64,000 bases of DNA from MVRV01 sp964469905 (lineage in GTDB: Bacteria > Desulfobacterota > Syntrophia > Syntrophales > Smithellaceae), in assembly GCA_964469905.1 (NCBI GenBank), contig CAYXZW010000004.1, positions 1-64,000 on the forward strand, read 5' to 3'. The notes beneath the pieces are model-generated. The model was not told the DNA's origin. It saw only the letters and a program-made list of their open reading frames with translations, and made no database searches. Position 1 is the first letter of the stretch. Each line of letters starts with the position of its first letter. The position numbers were made by a program, and so were the translations under genes. This document shows positions 1-8,196 of this stretch, in pieces.

Positions 1-1518
1 AAGCAGGGCAAGAAGCCTATGCGCGATCTGATCAAAATGCTGATTGATCCCGGGACGGATTTCTATGAACTGGGACTCGATGCCGGTTATAACATCGGGG
101 AGAAAAAGCTCTACGGCGGAGAAGTCTATAACTCGGAAAAGCGAGGCCACATTCCCGGCGGCGGCATGATTACCGGAGTGGGAACCGTCATGGGTAGAGA
201 TTGTATGATTTTTACCAATGAAAACCGCTATGCTGCGGGTACGTATTTCCCCATCACCCTGAAGAAACACATGCGTGCCCAGGCAATTGCCGAGCAGTGC
301 GCATTGCCCTGCATCTACCTGGCCGATTCCGGCGGAATTAACCTTCCCCTCCAACTAGGCTGCTTTGCCGATGACGGACATTTCGGAACAATGTTTTACA
401 ATATGTGCCGCATGTCTGCCAAAGGAATCCGGCAATACACTCTTTCCACGGGCGGCAATACCGCCGGTGGCGCCTATATAGTTTATCTGGCTTCCGAATC
501 GATCATGATCGAAAAGATGGCTTATGCCTTCCTGGCCGGTCCCCCCATGGTTAAATCCGCCATTGGCGAGACGGTTAGTCAGGAAGATCTGGGTGGGGCT
601 TACGTTCATACCCAACACTCCGGCGGTTGTGATCATTTTGTCCGCAGCCAGGAAGAGGGCATCGCCAAACTGCGCGCCATGATGGAATTCGAACCGTCCA
701 ATCAGCTTCACATCGAACGCCGGGAAACACGCGAACCAAAATATGATTTCAAAGAAATGATGCGCAATACACCGTTGAACACCTATAATCACATCAACAT
801 TAAAGATACCATCAAATGTCTGGCCGATGACAGCTATTTCCATGAGTACAAACCCAATTACAGTCCCGGTCGCGGCGATTCCGTCATTGCCGGCAAGATG
901 TGGATTAAGGGTATTCCCATTGGTGTTATTGCCTCCAACGCCAGCGGCGTTATTTACATTGAAGCGGCCCGCAAGGCTACCGAATGGATGATCCGCTGCG
1001 GCAACTCCAAACTTCCCGTTCTCTTCCTCCAGGGATCTCCCGGCTATATGGTCGGCAAGGCGGAAGAATGGGGCGGTATCGGCAAATACGGTTCCGATAT
1101 GGTCCGTGCCTGCACCTGTCTGGATACCCCCAAGATTACCTATGTCATCGGTCCCGACCACGGCGCTGCCAATTACGGAATGTGCGGCCGGGCGTTCAAG
1201 CCCCGGTTTGCCTTCACCAACATGAGAGGCCGCACGACTGTTATGTCCGGAGAAACGGCTGGTTTCATCGTGGAAACCGTTCGCCGCAAGAACATTATTG
1301 ACAAAGGAGGAGCGGTGAATGAAGAAGAAATGGCCGCATTCCGTCAGATGATGAGAGACCGCTATGATTCGGAAGGTCATCCGTTCTTTACCGGCTCACT
1401 GTTGTTCCATGATGGAGTAGTGGCCTTCAGCGAAGCCCGCGATAAGATCGCCAGAGGTTTTGAGCTTGCCCTGCGGGTGCCCATCAGAGAGTCTATCTGG
1501 GGCGATCTGAAGGTTTAA
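1..1518 (+). CDS. Biotin-dependent acyl-CoA carboxyltransferase (methylcrotonyl-CoA carboxylase beta-like), 5' partial
   Basis: The reading frame is open to the first base of the window, so the N-terminus is missing; the first ATG is at 19. The 499 visible residues cover most of a carboxyltransferase beta subunit (family usually 510-570 aa). An N-half crotonase fold carries GGNTAGGAYIVYLASE and AGPPMVKSAIGETVSQEDLG; a C-half fold carries a QGSPGYMVG segment and an acyl-CoA/biotin pocket near GPDHGAANYGMCGRAF. The family moves CO2 between carboxybiotin and an acyl-CoA. The two genes just downstream resemble methylglutaconyl-CoA hydratase and HMG-CoA lyase, which favours 3-methylcrotonyl-CoA as substrate; geranyl-CoA, glutaconyl-CoA or another acyl-CoA remains possible. 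No biotin carboxylase subunit lies in the window; it may be upstream. Substrate is inference, family is secure. Confidence 0.88.
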   Translation, partial: KQGKKPMRDLIKMLIDPGTDFYELGLDAGYNIGEKKLYGGEVYNSEKRGHIPGGGMITGVGTVMGRDCMIFTNENRYAAGTYFPITLKKHMRAQAIAEQCALPCIYLADSGGINLPLQLGCFADDGHFGTMFYNMCRMSAKGIRQYTLSTGGNTAGGAYIVYLASESIMIEKMAYAFLAGPPMVKSAIGETVSQEDLGGAYVHTQHSGGCDHFVRSQEEGIAKLRAMMEFEPSNQLHIERRETREPKYDFKEMMRNTPLNTYNHINIKDTIKCLADDSYFHEYKPNYSPGRGDSVIAGKMWIKGIPIGVIASNASGVIYIEAARKATEWMIRCGNSKLPVLFLQGSPGYMVGKAEEWGGIGKYGSDMVRACTCLDTPKITYVIGPDHGAANYGMCGRAFKPRFAFTNMRGRTTVMSGETAGFIVETVRRKNIIDKGGAVNEEEMAAFRQMMRDRYDSEGHPFFTGSLLFHDGVVAFSEARDKIARGFELALRVPIRESIWGDLKV

Positions 1519-1549
1519 CACGAACATAATAAAGAGAAAGGTGAAAATT

Positions 1550-2350
1550 ATGTCAGATGTTTTACTGCAGGAAAGAACAGAAGATGGCATCTTGATTCTG
1601 ACGCTGAATCGTCCCGATGCCATGAACTGCTTTAATTTTGATTTACTGGCTGCCCTGGCAGATGTCATTCGGGAAGCCAATTTCGATATGTCTCTGCGCT
1701 GCATTGTTATTACCGGCACCAAAGCAGGCGATGATCCGAAAAAATGGTCATTTTCCACCGGCGCCGATCTCAAGGAAAGGCGGTCGATGACACAAGATCA
1801 GGTTCGTCGGTTTATCTTCACAATCCGCAATACCTTCACGGCTGTAGAGCAGGTGCGTGTGCCGGTAATTGCCGCCATCAACGGCTTTGCTTTCGGTGGC
1901 GGAACGGAACTGTCTCTGGCCTGTGATATCCGTATTGCTTCTTCCAATGTCATGATGGGACTCACAGAAACAAGCCTGGCGATTATTCCCGGCGCCGGCG
2001 GCACCCAGCGGCTGCCCCGGATTGTCGGTGTCGCCAAGGCCAAGGAACTCATCTATACGGCACGAAGAATCAATGCCCAAGCTGCTTTGGATATCGGTCT
2101 GGTCAGTAAAGTTGTTGCACCGGAAGAACTGATGAATGCGGCGCTGGAACTGGCACGCGAGATAGCCAAGAACGGCCCCATCGGGGTTGCCCAGGCGAAA
2201 TTTGCCCTCAATTTCGGATCGGAAGCCAGCCTCGGCGTGGCTCTGCCACTGGAGTCCAAGGCCTATGAAGTCACAATTCCCACGAAGGATCGCCTGGAAG
2301 CGCTGGCTGCTTTTGCGGAGAAACGTAAACCAGAATTTAAAGGCGAATAA
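1550..2350 (+). CDS. Enoyl-CoA hydratase/isomerase, methylglutaconyl-CoA hydratase (AUH)-like
   Basis: This is a crotonase-fold hydratase of 266 residues. Seen motifs: GADLKER near residue 70 (the segment typical of AUH/methylglutaconyl-CoA hydratases), the oxyanion-hole glycines in INGFAFGGGTELSLACD, and GLTETSLAIIPGAGGTQRLP. Both glutamates needed for hydration are present, one in LTETSL and one in AKAKELIY, so it should be an active hydratase and not only an isomerase. I chose ATG 1550 because AAAGGTG sits about 8 nt upstream; an in-frame GTG at 1541 would add three residues. It lies 31 bp after the carboxyltransferase and 35 bp before the lyase-like gene, so the three are probably one operon. 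The likely step is hydration of 3-methylglutaconyl-CoA to HMG-CoA; crotonyl-CoA-type substrates cannot be excluded. Confidence 0.9.
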   Translation: MSDVLLQERTEDGILILTLNRPDAMNCFNFDLLAALADVIREANFDMSLRCIVITGTKAGDDPKKWSFSTGADLKERRSMTQDQVRRFIFTIRNTFTAVEQVRVPVIAAINGFAFGGGTELSLACDIRIASSNVMMGLTETSLAIIPGAGGTQRLPRIVGVAKAKELIYTARRINAQAALDIGLVSKVVAPEELMNAALELAREIAKNGPIGVAQAKFALNFGSEASLGVALPLESKAYEVTIPTKDRLEALAAFAEKRKPEFKGE

Positions 2351-2385
2351 TAACAACTATTTAGAAATCAGGAGGAGTAAAATTT

Positions 2386-3576
2386 ATGGCAACAGAATAT
2401 GATCTTTGGAAAATATTTCCCAGGATGCCGAAGAAGGTAACGCTCGGCGACATAACCATTCGTGATGGTTTTCAGCATTGCGAAAAATTCATTTCCACGC
2501 AGGCCAAAATTTTCTATGGTCAGGAGATGATTCTGGCCGGGGCCAAAGAAATCGAAGTAACTAATCTGGGAAGTGCCGTTACCACGCCGCAGTTCTCGGA
2601 TGCAGAAGAAGTTTTAACAGCCCTGCGGAGCGACGAGTTCAAGAAGCGCTGTGGAAAAGCGGGGATCAATTATGGCGATATTGTAATGACGGCGGTGACA
2701 ATTAGAGAAACAGCCGTAGACAGGGCCATTGAGTTGAAGAAGCAAGGAATCGGTCCCGACCGGATTCTGATGATGGTTTCCACTGACCCCGAGCACCACT
2801 TTGCCAATTCGTCAACTACCCTTTCTCAGTACTGGAAAGAGGCCGAACGGTGCATTGCCAAAGCCCGGGACGCCGGTCTCAAAATGTGCGGCACTGTCAG
2901 CACAATCTGGGGCAGCCCGATCAGTGGCGCTACCAAAATGGAAGACGCCGTGGAATTCACCAAACGCTGGTTTTCCATTGGCGCTCATGACATCGAACAT
3001 GCCGACCACGACGGATCCGCCAATGCCGCAGACGTTTATCGTTATTGTTCCATGATTATGGATGCCATGCCTAATCCGGAGGCGCATCTGCTTCATCTTC
3101 ATGAGACAAAGCGCGTTGCATCCTCGTCGATTCTGGCAGCTCTGATGGCCGGTTTCACGCGGTTTGAAGGGACATTGGGCGGACTGGGTGGCCAGCCGGC
3201 TAACTTCCTCGGCGATTCCCCGATTCGGGGCACCGGCGATTATTATTACGAAGATCCCCGCTTTGTCGGTCTCATCTGTCTGGAAGATCTGCTTGTCCAG
3301 ATTGATGAACTAGGTATCGAACATGGTTATGATGTTGACCGTGTTTTGTGGCTGGGGAAAAAGATGGAGAAGACAATGGGCGGCCATCTGCGCTCGGAAG
3401 TCATCTACAATGGCCGGACCATCAAGGCTGGTCATATGAAGTTTGCACGTCCCGGTTTGAAAAAAATTATCGAGAAGGCCGGTGAAAAACCTGGTCAGAA
3501 GGCCCCGGCGGACTGGCCGGCACAGGCGATTCTGCCCAAAGCATATGGCCCGGCAGACCCCATCTGGAAGAAATAA
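2386..3576 (+). CDS. HMG-CoA lyase-like / DRE-TIM metallolyase, active-site Cys replaced
   Basis: This 396-residue TIM-barrel protein belongs to the HMGL-like (DRE-TIM) superfamily, which cleaves or forms C-C bonds using a divalent metal. The metal and acid residues are visible: R26-D27 in TIRDGFQ, E57 in EIEVTN, and H237/H239 in LLHLHE. In HMG-CoA lyases the signature GLGGCP carries the essential cysteine; here it reads GLGGQP, with Gln at 270. The C-terminal 90 residues are longer than in a minimal lyase (about 300 aa). It has a strong ribosome site (AGGAGG) 10 nt before ATG and follows the hydratase. Position in the operon suggests HMG-CoA or a related 3-hydroxy-3-methyl acyl-CoA as substrate, but the missing cysteine means the chemistry may differ, for example a condensing or transferase reaction. 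Confidence 0.85.
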   Translation: MATEYDLWKIFPRMPKKVTLGDITIRDGFQHCEKFISTQAKIFYGQEMILAGAKEIEVTNLGSAVTTPQFSDAEEVLTALRSDEFKKRCGKAGINYGDIVMTAVTIRETAVDRAIELKKQGIGPDRILMMVSTDPEHHFANSSTTLSQYWKEAERCIAKARDAGLKMCGTVSTIWGSPISGATKMEDAVEFTKRWFSIGAHDIEHADHDGSANAADVYRYCSMIMDAMPNPEAHLLHLHETKRVASSSILAALMAGFTRFEGTLGGLGGQPANFLGDSPIRGTGDYYYEDPRFVGLICLEDLLVQIDELGIEHGYDVDRVLWLGKKMEKTMGGHLRSEVIYNGRTIKAGHMKFARPGLKKIIEKAGEKPGQKAPADWPAQAILPKAYGPADPIWKK

Positions 3577-3594
3577 TAAGGCCTGAAGCCTGTT

Positions 3595-3626
3595 CTGCCG
3601 GGGGCGAAGTTCCCCCGGCAGTTTTA
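3595..3626 (+). terminator. Hairpin between lyase-like gene and biotin carrier
   Basis: CTGCCGGGGG at 3595-3604 pairs with CCCCCGGCAG at 3612-3621, followed by TTTT. It is a strong rho-independent-type hairpin between two genes that otherwise look co-directional, so it may attenuate transcription into the biotin-carrier gene. Confidence 0.75.
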
Positions 3627-3688
3627 ATCTGTCTGACAATTGCATGTTAATACATGACTGATGCTTAAAATATTATGGAGGTAAAACA

Positions 3689-3904
3689 ATGGCAGTAGAA
3701 GTTGTAGCACATATGCCCGGGACAATTACCGATATTCTGGTTAACGTTGGTGATAAGGTCCAAGTCGATGACGAGCTGATTATCCTGGAAGCTATGAAAA
3801 TGGAGAATCCAATTTGCGCAACAGTTGCAGGTACAGTCAAAGAAATAACTGTAAAAGAAAAAGACAAGGTCGATACAAACCAAGTGCTGGTCATTCTTGA
3901 ATAG
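3689..3904 (+). CDS. Biotin/lipoyl carrier protein (single-domain BCCP)
   Basis: This 71-residue protein consists only of a biotinyl domain. The attachment motif EAMKM spans residues 34-38, with the biotinylated lysine at K37; glycine turns at both hammerhead ends (PGTITD and VAGTVKEI) are present. It shuttles carboxybiotin between a biotin carboxylase and a carboxyltransferase. A GGAGG ribosome site precedes the ATG by 8 nt. It lies between two carboxyltransferase genes (1-1518 and 5956-7527) and could serve either or both; no biotin carboxylase is encoded in the window. It is framed by hairpins at 3595-3626 and 3931-3964, so it may be transcribed at its own level. Confidence 0.93.
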   Translation: MAVEVVAHMPGTITDILVNVGDKVQVDDELIILEAMKMENPICATVAGTVKEITVKEKDKVDTNQVLVILE

Positions 3905-3930
3905 TGCAATACTGACGGGTTACAGAAGAA

Positions 3931-3964
3931 AGGCCGGAGCTTCACAAGAAGGTCCGGCCTTTTT
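3931..3964 (+). terminator. Rho-independent terminator after biotin carrier
   Basis: AGGCCGGA at 3931-3938 pairs with TCCGGCCT at 3953-3960, followed by a T run. It closes the transcription unit that ends with the biotin carrier. Confidence 0.85.
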
Positions 3965-4040
3965 ATAACAAGCTTAAACAGTCGCAACTATCAAAGATAT
4001 GGTTTGGTTTGTGGTGGGAGAGTACTACCCGAGTTGTAGG

Positions 4041-4110
4041 TGGTATCGTTTAAGTCGATAAGAACCGATTCTATGTGCTGTTTTTATCAATTAATGGTAT
4101 CGCTTAAGTC
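4041..4110 (+). promoter_or_regulatory. Pair of 16-bp direct repeats upstream of CoA-transferase
   Basis: TGGTATCGTTTAAGTC (4041-4056) and TGGTATCGCTTAAGTC (4095-4110) differ at one base and start 54 bp apart, about five helical turns. They lie in the 200-bp leader between the preceding terminator and the CoA-transferase start, the usual place for tandem operator sites. The binding protein is unknown. Confidence 0.4.
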
Positions 4111-4137
4111 AATCCGGTAAACTAGATTTGGAGACAC

Positions 4138-4154
4138 AAAAAAAAAGGGGGGGG
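4138..4154 (+). promoter_or_regulatory. A9-G8 homopolymer overlapping the ribosome binding site
   Basis: Nine A (4138-4146) are followed directly by eight G (4147-4154), and the CoA-transferase ATG follows 7 nt later. The G tract must serve as, or sit on, the Shine-Dalgarno sequence. Slippage in such tracts can change start-site spacing, so expression could vary between cells; an assembly or sequencing length error is equally possible. Confidence 0.5.
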
Positions 4155-4161
4155 TATATTT

Positions 4162-5496
4162 ATGTCATACGCAGAAGATTACAAAAGGAAACTTGTTAGC
4201 CCGGAAGAAGCAGTAAAATTGGTAAAGAGCGGTGACTGGATTGATTATGGATTCGGCCACACCAAGCCGGTTGGTCTGGACAGCGCCCTTGCGGCCCGTA
4301 AGAACGAACTCAAGGATATTAATATCCGCCACACTTTGAGCCTGAGCGCCCAAGCCTGTCTCGAAGCAGACCCTGAGGGGGAAGTCTTCACATTAAACAA
4401 CTGGCATTTTTCTGGTTACGATCGCAAGAAACACGATCTTGGCCGGTGCTATTACCACCCCATGATCTTCCGCAACCAGCCCCTGTTTTACAGAAAGAGC
4501 ATAAAGAGTCTCGATGTTGCTATGCTCCGGGTAGGCAAGATGGACAAAGACGGCTTCTTCAGTACTCACATGGGAAACGCTGCAGTACGCGCAGTCGCGG
4601 ATGTTGCCAAGAAGATAATTCTGGAAGTTAATCCGTTGCTTCCCTGGGCTATGGGTGGCGCCGAAGAGACCATACACATTTCGGAAGTCGATTACGTGGT
4701 CGAGTTTGATTCCAAGATAGAGGTCATCCCACCGGCTGCCCCGACTGAAATCGACAAGCAGATCGCCGGTCACATCGTCCCACTGATTCCCAACGGCGCC
4801 TGCATCCAGTTGGGTATCGGCGGTTTGCCCAATTATGTAGGCAGCCAATTGGCCCACTCAGACCTTAAAGACCTGGGTTGCCACACAGAGATGCTGGTGG
4901 ATGCCTACTTCCACATGTACGAGGCCGGCAAACTGACTAACAAGAAGAAGGGCATCGACAAGAACAAGAGTGCTTATGCCTTTGCCGCAGGTAGCCAGTT
5001 CCTGTATGATTGGCTTAACGAGAACCCCTCTCTGGCCTCCTATCCTGTCTCCTACACCAATGCACCGCACATCATGTGCCAGAACGACAACATGGTTTCC
5101 ATCAACGCCTGTGTCGAGGTTGACTTGTTTGGACAGGTATCATCCGAATCGTCAGGACCACGGCACATAAGCGGCACCGGTGGACAGTTGGATTACGCCA
5201 CGGGCGCATACATGTCTAAGGGAGGCATATCCTTCATTTGCTGCAACGCCGCCTACACAGACAAAAAGACAGGCGCAAAAAAATCCCGCATCGTACCTAT
5301 GTTGCCGCAGGGTTCCATTGTAACCGTGCCGCGCACCCAGACCCATATGGTCGTGACCGAATACGGTGTCGCGGATCTGGCGGGCAAATCCACCTGGCAG
5401 CGGGCAGAGGCTCTGATCAACATCGCACCTCCTGATCTGAAGGATGAACTTGTAAAAGAAGCACAAAAAATGAATATCTGGCGGAAAACAAAGTAA
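4162..5496 (+). CDS. Acetyl-CoA hydrolase/CoA-transferase family (4-hydroxybutyrate/butyrate CoA-transferase-like)
   Basis: This 444-residue protein has the length and two-lobed layout of the 4-hydroxybutyrate and butyryl-CoA:acetate CoA-transferase family. The N-lobe starts with a KLVSPEEAVKLVKSGDWIDYG-type segment. The C-lobe carries GIGGLPNYVGSQL (about 218-230), the HTEM segment (241-244) whose E243 is the probable glutamyl-CoA residue, and VEVDLFGQVSSES. The enzyme would move CoA between acids such as acetate and a branched or unsaturated acyl-CoA, activating substrate without ATP. It sits between the carboxylase-type genes and is followed by its own terminator. The exact acid pair cannot be read from sequence; glutaconate-type chemistry is less likely because that enzyme has two subunits. 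Confidence 0.88.
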   Translation: MSYAEDYKRKLVSPEEAVKLVKSGDWIDYGFGHTKPVGLDSALAARKNELKDINIRHTLSLSAQACLEADPEGEVFTLNNWHFSGYDRKKHDLGRCYYHPMIFRNQPLFYRKSIKSLDVAMLRVGKMDKDGFFSTHMGNAAVRAVADVAKKIILEVNPLLPWAMGGAEETIHISEVDYVVEFDSKIEVIPPAAPTEIDKQIAGHIVPLIPNGACIQLGIGGLPNYVGSQLAHSDLKDLGCHTEMLVDAYFHMYEAGKLTNKKKGIDKNKSAYAFAAGSQFLYDWLNENPSLASYPVSYTNAPHIMCQNDNMVSINACVEVDLFGQVSSESSGPRHISGTGGQLDYATGAYMSKGGISFICCNAAYTDKKTGAKKSRIVPMLPQGSIVTVPRTQTHMVVTEYGVADLAGKSTWQRAEALINIAPPDLKDELVKEAQKMNIWRKTK

Positions 5497-5518
5497 CGAA
5501 GAGTAATCGCTCATCTAA

Positions 5519-5553
5519 ACAGTCCCTGGAGTTACATCTCCAGGGACTGTTTC
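5519..5553 (+). terminator. Rho-independent terminator after CoA-transferase
   Basis: ACAGTCCCTGGAG (from 5519) pairs perfectly with CTCCAGGGACTGT (to 5550) around a 6-nt loop, followed by TTTCTCCT. This is the end of the CoA-transferase unit. Confidence 0.88.
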
Positions 5554-5607
5554 TCCTGCTGTTGGGTAATCTTTAACGAAGATGGATGATTTCAATGACT
5601 ATGTGTT

Positions 5608-5901
5608 CTAGAAACCACTATAGGGATTGGCGACGGGATCACGAAAACATTTGGGGCAGAAGGCCTTAGTGTTAACATGGCCGCAACCGTAACCCCAGAG
5701 GTCAAATAATCGGCATTCTACACATAATGTTGCATGGCAGCCATCGCAGAATATAACTGCCGGTAATTTACCGCAGCATTTGCATGGGGTCGTATTATCA
5801 GTTATAATTTCCATAGTGGTATTTATTACACACAGACATTTAAATCGCAATACAAACTTTGCTTTTCCGGGAAGCGGCTGTTTGGCAATAATTATGTGCA
5901 T
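5608..5901 (-). CDS. Small cysteine-rich zinc-finger-like protein
   Basis: This minus-strand ORF of up to 97 residues has a C-terminal half rich in paired cysteines and histidine: CKCC, FCDGCHATLCVEC, YGCGHVN and FCPKC. The spacing looks like a small zinc-binding module of B-box/ribbon type. The first 29 residues look poorly conserved, so the true start may be the internal ATG at 5814 (68 aa); the upstream ATG at 5901 has AAGG 8 nt ahead. It is convergent with the CoA-transferase and divergent from the carboxyltransferase at 5956. No catalytic motif is present; role unknown. The cysteine pattern is unlikely in a shadow frame, but this is still a moderate call. Confidence 0.55.
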   Translation of the reverse strand: MHIIIAKQPLPGKAKFVLRFKCLCVINTTMEIITDNTTPCKCCGKLPAVIFCDGCHATLCVECRLFDLWGYGCGHVNTKAFCPKCFRDPVANPYSGF

Positions 5902-5955
5902 TCGATGTACCTTGAGTACAGAAATAAAAATAGGAGATAAGGAGATTTTAGGTTT

Positions 5956-7527
5956 ATGGCAAAAGAGAATGCTAAAGGACTAACGGAGGAAAAGATCAGC
6001 CTATTCGAGGCCCGCAGAGAAGCCCTGAAGGCTATGGGCGGCGAAAAGATGATCAAAAAACAACATGAGCTGGGCAAGATGACGGCCAGGGAGCGGTTGG
6101 CGCTGTTTTATGATGAAGGAACCTTTCAGGAAGTCCAGTTATTTGTAAAACATCGCTCCACCCTGTTTGGTCTGGATAAGAAAGAAATCAATGCCGATGG
6201 CGTAATCGTGGGTTTCGGCAAAGTCAACGGCCGGACCGTATATGCGGCAGCTCAGGATTTTACCAGCTCCGGAGGAAGCCTGGGAGAAATGCATTCCAAG
6301 AAGATATGGAAGATCATGGATATGGCCCTTGATGCCAAGAAACCATTTGTCTCGATGAACGACTCCGGTGGCGCCCGCATACAGGAAGGAGTCCCGGCCC
6401 TGGATGGTTACGGTGGAATTTTCTATCGCAACACCATTGGTTCCGGTTATATCCCCCAGATAACTGCCATTATGGGCCCCACTGCAGGCGGCGCCGTATA
6501 TTCCCCTGCCCTAACGGACTGGGTTTTCATGGTTAAGAAAAGTTCCTACATGTATATTACCGGTCCTGATGTCATCAAAGCCGTCATTGGCGAAGAAGTA
6601 ACCCATGATGATCTCGGCGGTGCACTGGCCCATGCCACAAAGAGCGGTGTCTGTCATTTCGCCACGGAAAATGATGAGGACTGCATCACCAAGTTAAAAA
6701 CGCTTCTTTCCTACCTTCCGGACAGTTGCCACAGCCCTCTGCCCATCGCCCCCTGTACGGATAGCTCCGACCGGGAATGTCCGGAACTGGATAAGATTAT
6801 CCCCGACCGGGCCTCAAGGGGCTATGACATGAAGCAGATTGTAATGGCCGTGGCCGATAACAATGAAATATTCGAACCACATGAGTTGTGGGCAAAAAAC
6901 ATCCTTGTTGCTTTTATCCGGATAATGGGGCAACCGGTCGGCGTCATCGCCAACAATCCAAAATTCGGCGCCGGAGTCCTCGATGTCAATGCGTCGGACA
7001 AGGCTTCCCGTTTCATCCGTTTTTGCGATGCCTTCAACATACCTCTCCTGACGTTCTCCGACGTCCCCGGTTATATGCCCGGTACAGCCCAGGAATGGTC
7101 AGGAATCATCAGTCATGGCGCCAAGCTTCTTCATGCCTATTCCGAGGCCACAGTGCCTAAGATCACGGTAGTTACACGCAAAGATTACGGTGGCGCATAT
7201 ATCGGCATGTGCAGCAAGCAACTCGGCGCGGACTATGTCATGGCCTGGCCGTCTGCGGAAATAGCCGTCATGGGGGCCGAGGGGGCCTGCAACATTGTTT
7301 ATCGTCAGGAGATTGCCAATGCGGAGGATCCCGCCGCCAAAAGAAGCGAGTTGGTTGCCGCCTATGAAGAGCAGTTTAATAATCCCTACTTTGCCGCATC
7401 CATGGGGATTATTGAGGAGATTATCTCCCCACGGGAGACCCGAAAACGCGTCGCCGCCATTCTCGATGCTTTAAAAGACAAGACGCAAGTCCGGCTGCCC
7501 AAAAAACACAACAACATCCCGCTTTAA
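5956..7527 (+). CDS. Acyl-CoA carboxylase/decarboxylase carboxyltransferase (propionyl-CoA carboxylase beta / methylmalonyl-CoA decarboxylase alpha type)
   Basis: At 523 residues it has the full family length. The N-terminal start region (KQHELGKMTARERLALFYD) is the standard carboxyltransferase opening. The acyl-CoA oxyanion segments are DSGGARIQEGVPALDGYGGIF and MGPTAGGAVYSPALTD; the biotin-side segment is FSDVPGYMPGTAQEWSGII followed by RKDYGGAYIGMCSK. This pattern matches PCC-beta and MmdA more closely than the first carboxyltransferase in the window. In anaerobes it can act in the decarboxylating direction with a sodium-pump membrane subunit, but no such subunit is nearby. AAGGAG lies 11 nt before the ATG. 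It is monocistronic between a divergent small gene and a strong terminator; the carrier at 3689 is a likely partner. Confidence 0.9.
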   Translation: MAKENAKGLTEEKISLFEARREALKAMGGEKMIKKQHELGKMTARERLALFYDEGTFQEVQLFVKHRSTLFGLDKKEINADGVIVGFGKVNGRTVYAAAQDFTSSGGSLGEMHSKKIWKIMDMALDAKKPFVSMNDSGGARIQEGVPALDGYGGIFYRNTIGSGYIPQITAIMGPTAGGAVYSPALTDWVFMVKKSSYMYITGPDVIKAVIGEEVTHDDLGGALAHATKSGVCHFATENDEDCITKLKTLLSYLPDSCHSPLPIAPCTDSSDRECPELDKIIPDRASRGYDMKQIVMAVADNNEIFEPHELWAKNILVAFIRIMGQPVGVIANNPKFGAGVLDVNASDKASRFIRFCDAFNIPLLTFSDVPGYMPGTAQEWSGIISHGAKLLHAYSEATVPKITVVTRKDYGGAYIGMCSKQLGADYVMAWPSAEIAVMGAEGACNIVYRQEIANAEDPAAKRSELVAAYEEQFNNPYFAASMGIIEEIISPRETRKRVAAILDALKDKTQVRLPKKHNNIPL

Positions 7528-7552
7528 TACCGGCGATTCATCAAAATTCAAA

Positions 7553-7592
7553 AAGGTTGTCTTCCCTGTTTAGGAGGACAACCTTTTTTTAT
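7553..7592 (+). terminator. Rho-independent terminator after carboxyltransferase
   Basis: AGGTTGTC (7554-7561) pairs with GACAACCT (7577-7584), with TCC/GGA extending the stem inward and seven T after it. Confidence 0.88.
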
Positions 7593-7620
7593 CAACATTT
7601 TTCAACTTATAATAGTATGT

Positions 7621-7992
7621 CTATTTCTTGCACACCCCGATAGAACCTTTTTTACACTTTGCCCCGTCCGTCCAGGTTGCCCCGTTCAGGTCTGCTTTGT
7701 TCAGGTTTGCTCCGGTCAGGTTTGCTCCGGTCAGGTTCGCCCCGCTCAGGTCTGAACTGCTCAGGTTTGCACTGCTCAGGTTTGCTCCGGTCAGGTTCGC
7801 CCCGCTCAGGTCTGCTGCGTATAGATCTGCCTTGATCAGGATTACTTTGCTCAAGTCGCAGTTCGGGCATGTCTTTGTGTCCCATAACTGTTGAAAGTGT
7901 GCTTCTTTATAAGCATACGCCCCGCCTGCCGTCAACATAACTATTATTAGAACCGCTGTGATTTTTAAAAAAACCCTGTTTACTGTCGTCAT
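7621..7992 (-). CDS. Exported pentapeptide-repeat protein
   Basis: This is a 123-residue protein starting at ATG 7992, chosen because GGAGG lies 7 nt upstream; the longer frame to 8034 lacks a ribosome site. Residues 1-27 form a signal peptide ending AGGAYA. The body has about twelve tandem A(D/N)LxG/S/T pentapeptides (SGANLTGANL and variants) after a CPNCDLS segment, expected to form a right-handed square beta-helix. A CKKGSIGVCKK tail gives two more cysteines. The DNA shows the repeats as 15-bp units around 7675-7850. Similar CPNCDL-containing exported pentapeptide proteins are widespread in proteobacteria, with unknown function. It probably acts in the periplasm or outside the cell. Confidence 0.8.
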   Translation of the reverse strand: MTTVNRVFLKITAVLIIVMLTAGGAYAYKEAHFQQLWDTKTCPNCDLSKVILIKADLYAADLSGANLTGANLSSANLSSSDLSGANLTGANLTGANLNKADLNGATWTDGAKCKKGSIGVCKK

Positions 7993-8196
7993 GAGATTGC
8001 CTCCATTGAGATATTGATTGCTCATATCATACAATCAATCACAATATTCGTAAAGAGAAATATGGTCTCCTAATTATTCTAATTTTTCCGGCCAGTGACT
8101 TTGCCTTTGACATTTCTAATTGGGCTGGACAAGTGGCAATATTTCCTTTACATACAAGACGGCGTTTCTTATACTTCACTAAAAGAAAGGAAGGTC

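Noticed and set aside
355..1380. 341-codon minus-strand ORF
   Set aside because: It lies entirely inside the carboxyltransferase gene on the other strand, has no ribosome site and reads as a GC-codon shadow with no domain.
7675..7850. 15-bp tandem DNA repeats that could suggest a CRISPR-like or VNTR array
   Set aside because: The periodicity is fully explained by the pentapeptide-repeat coding sequence; there are no spacers.
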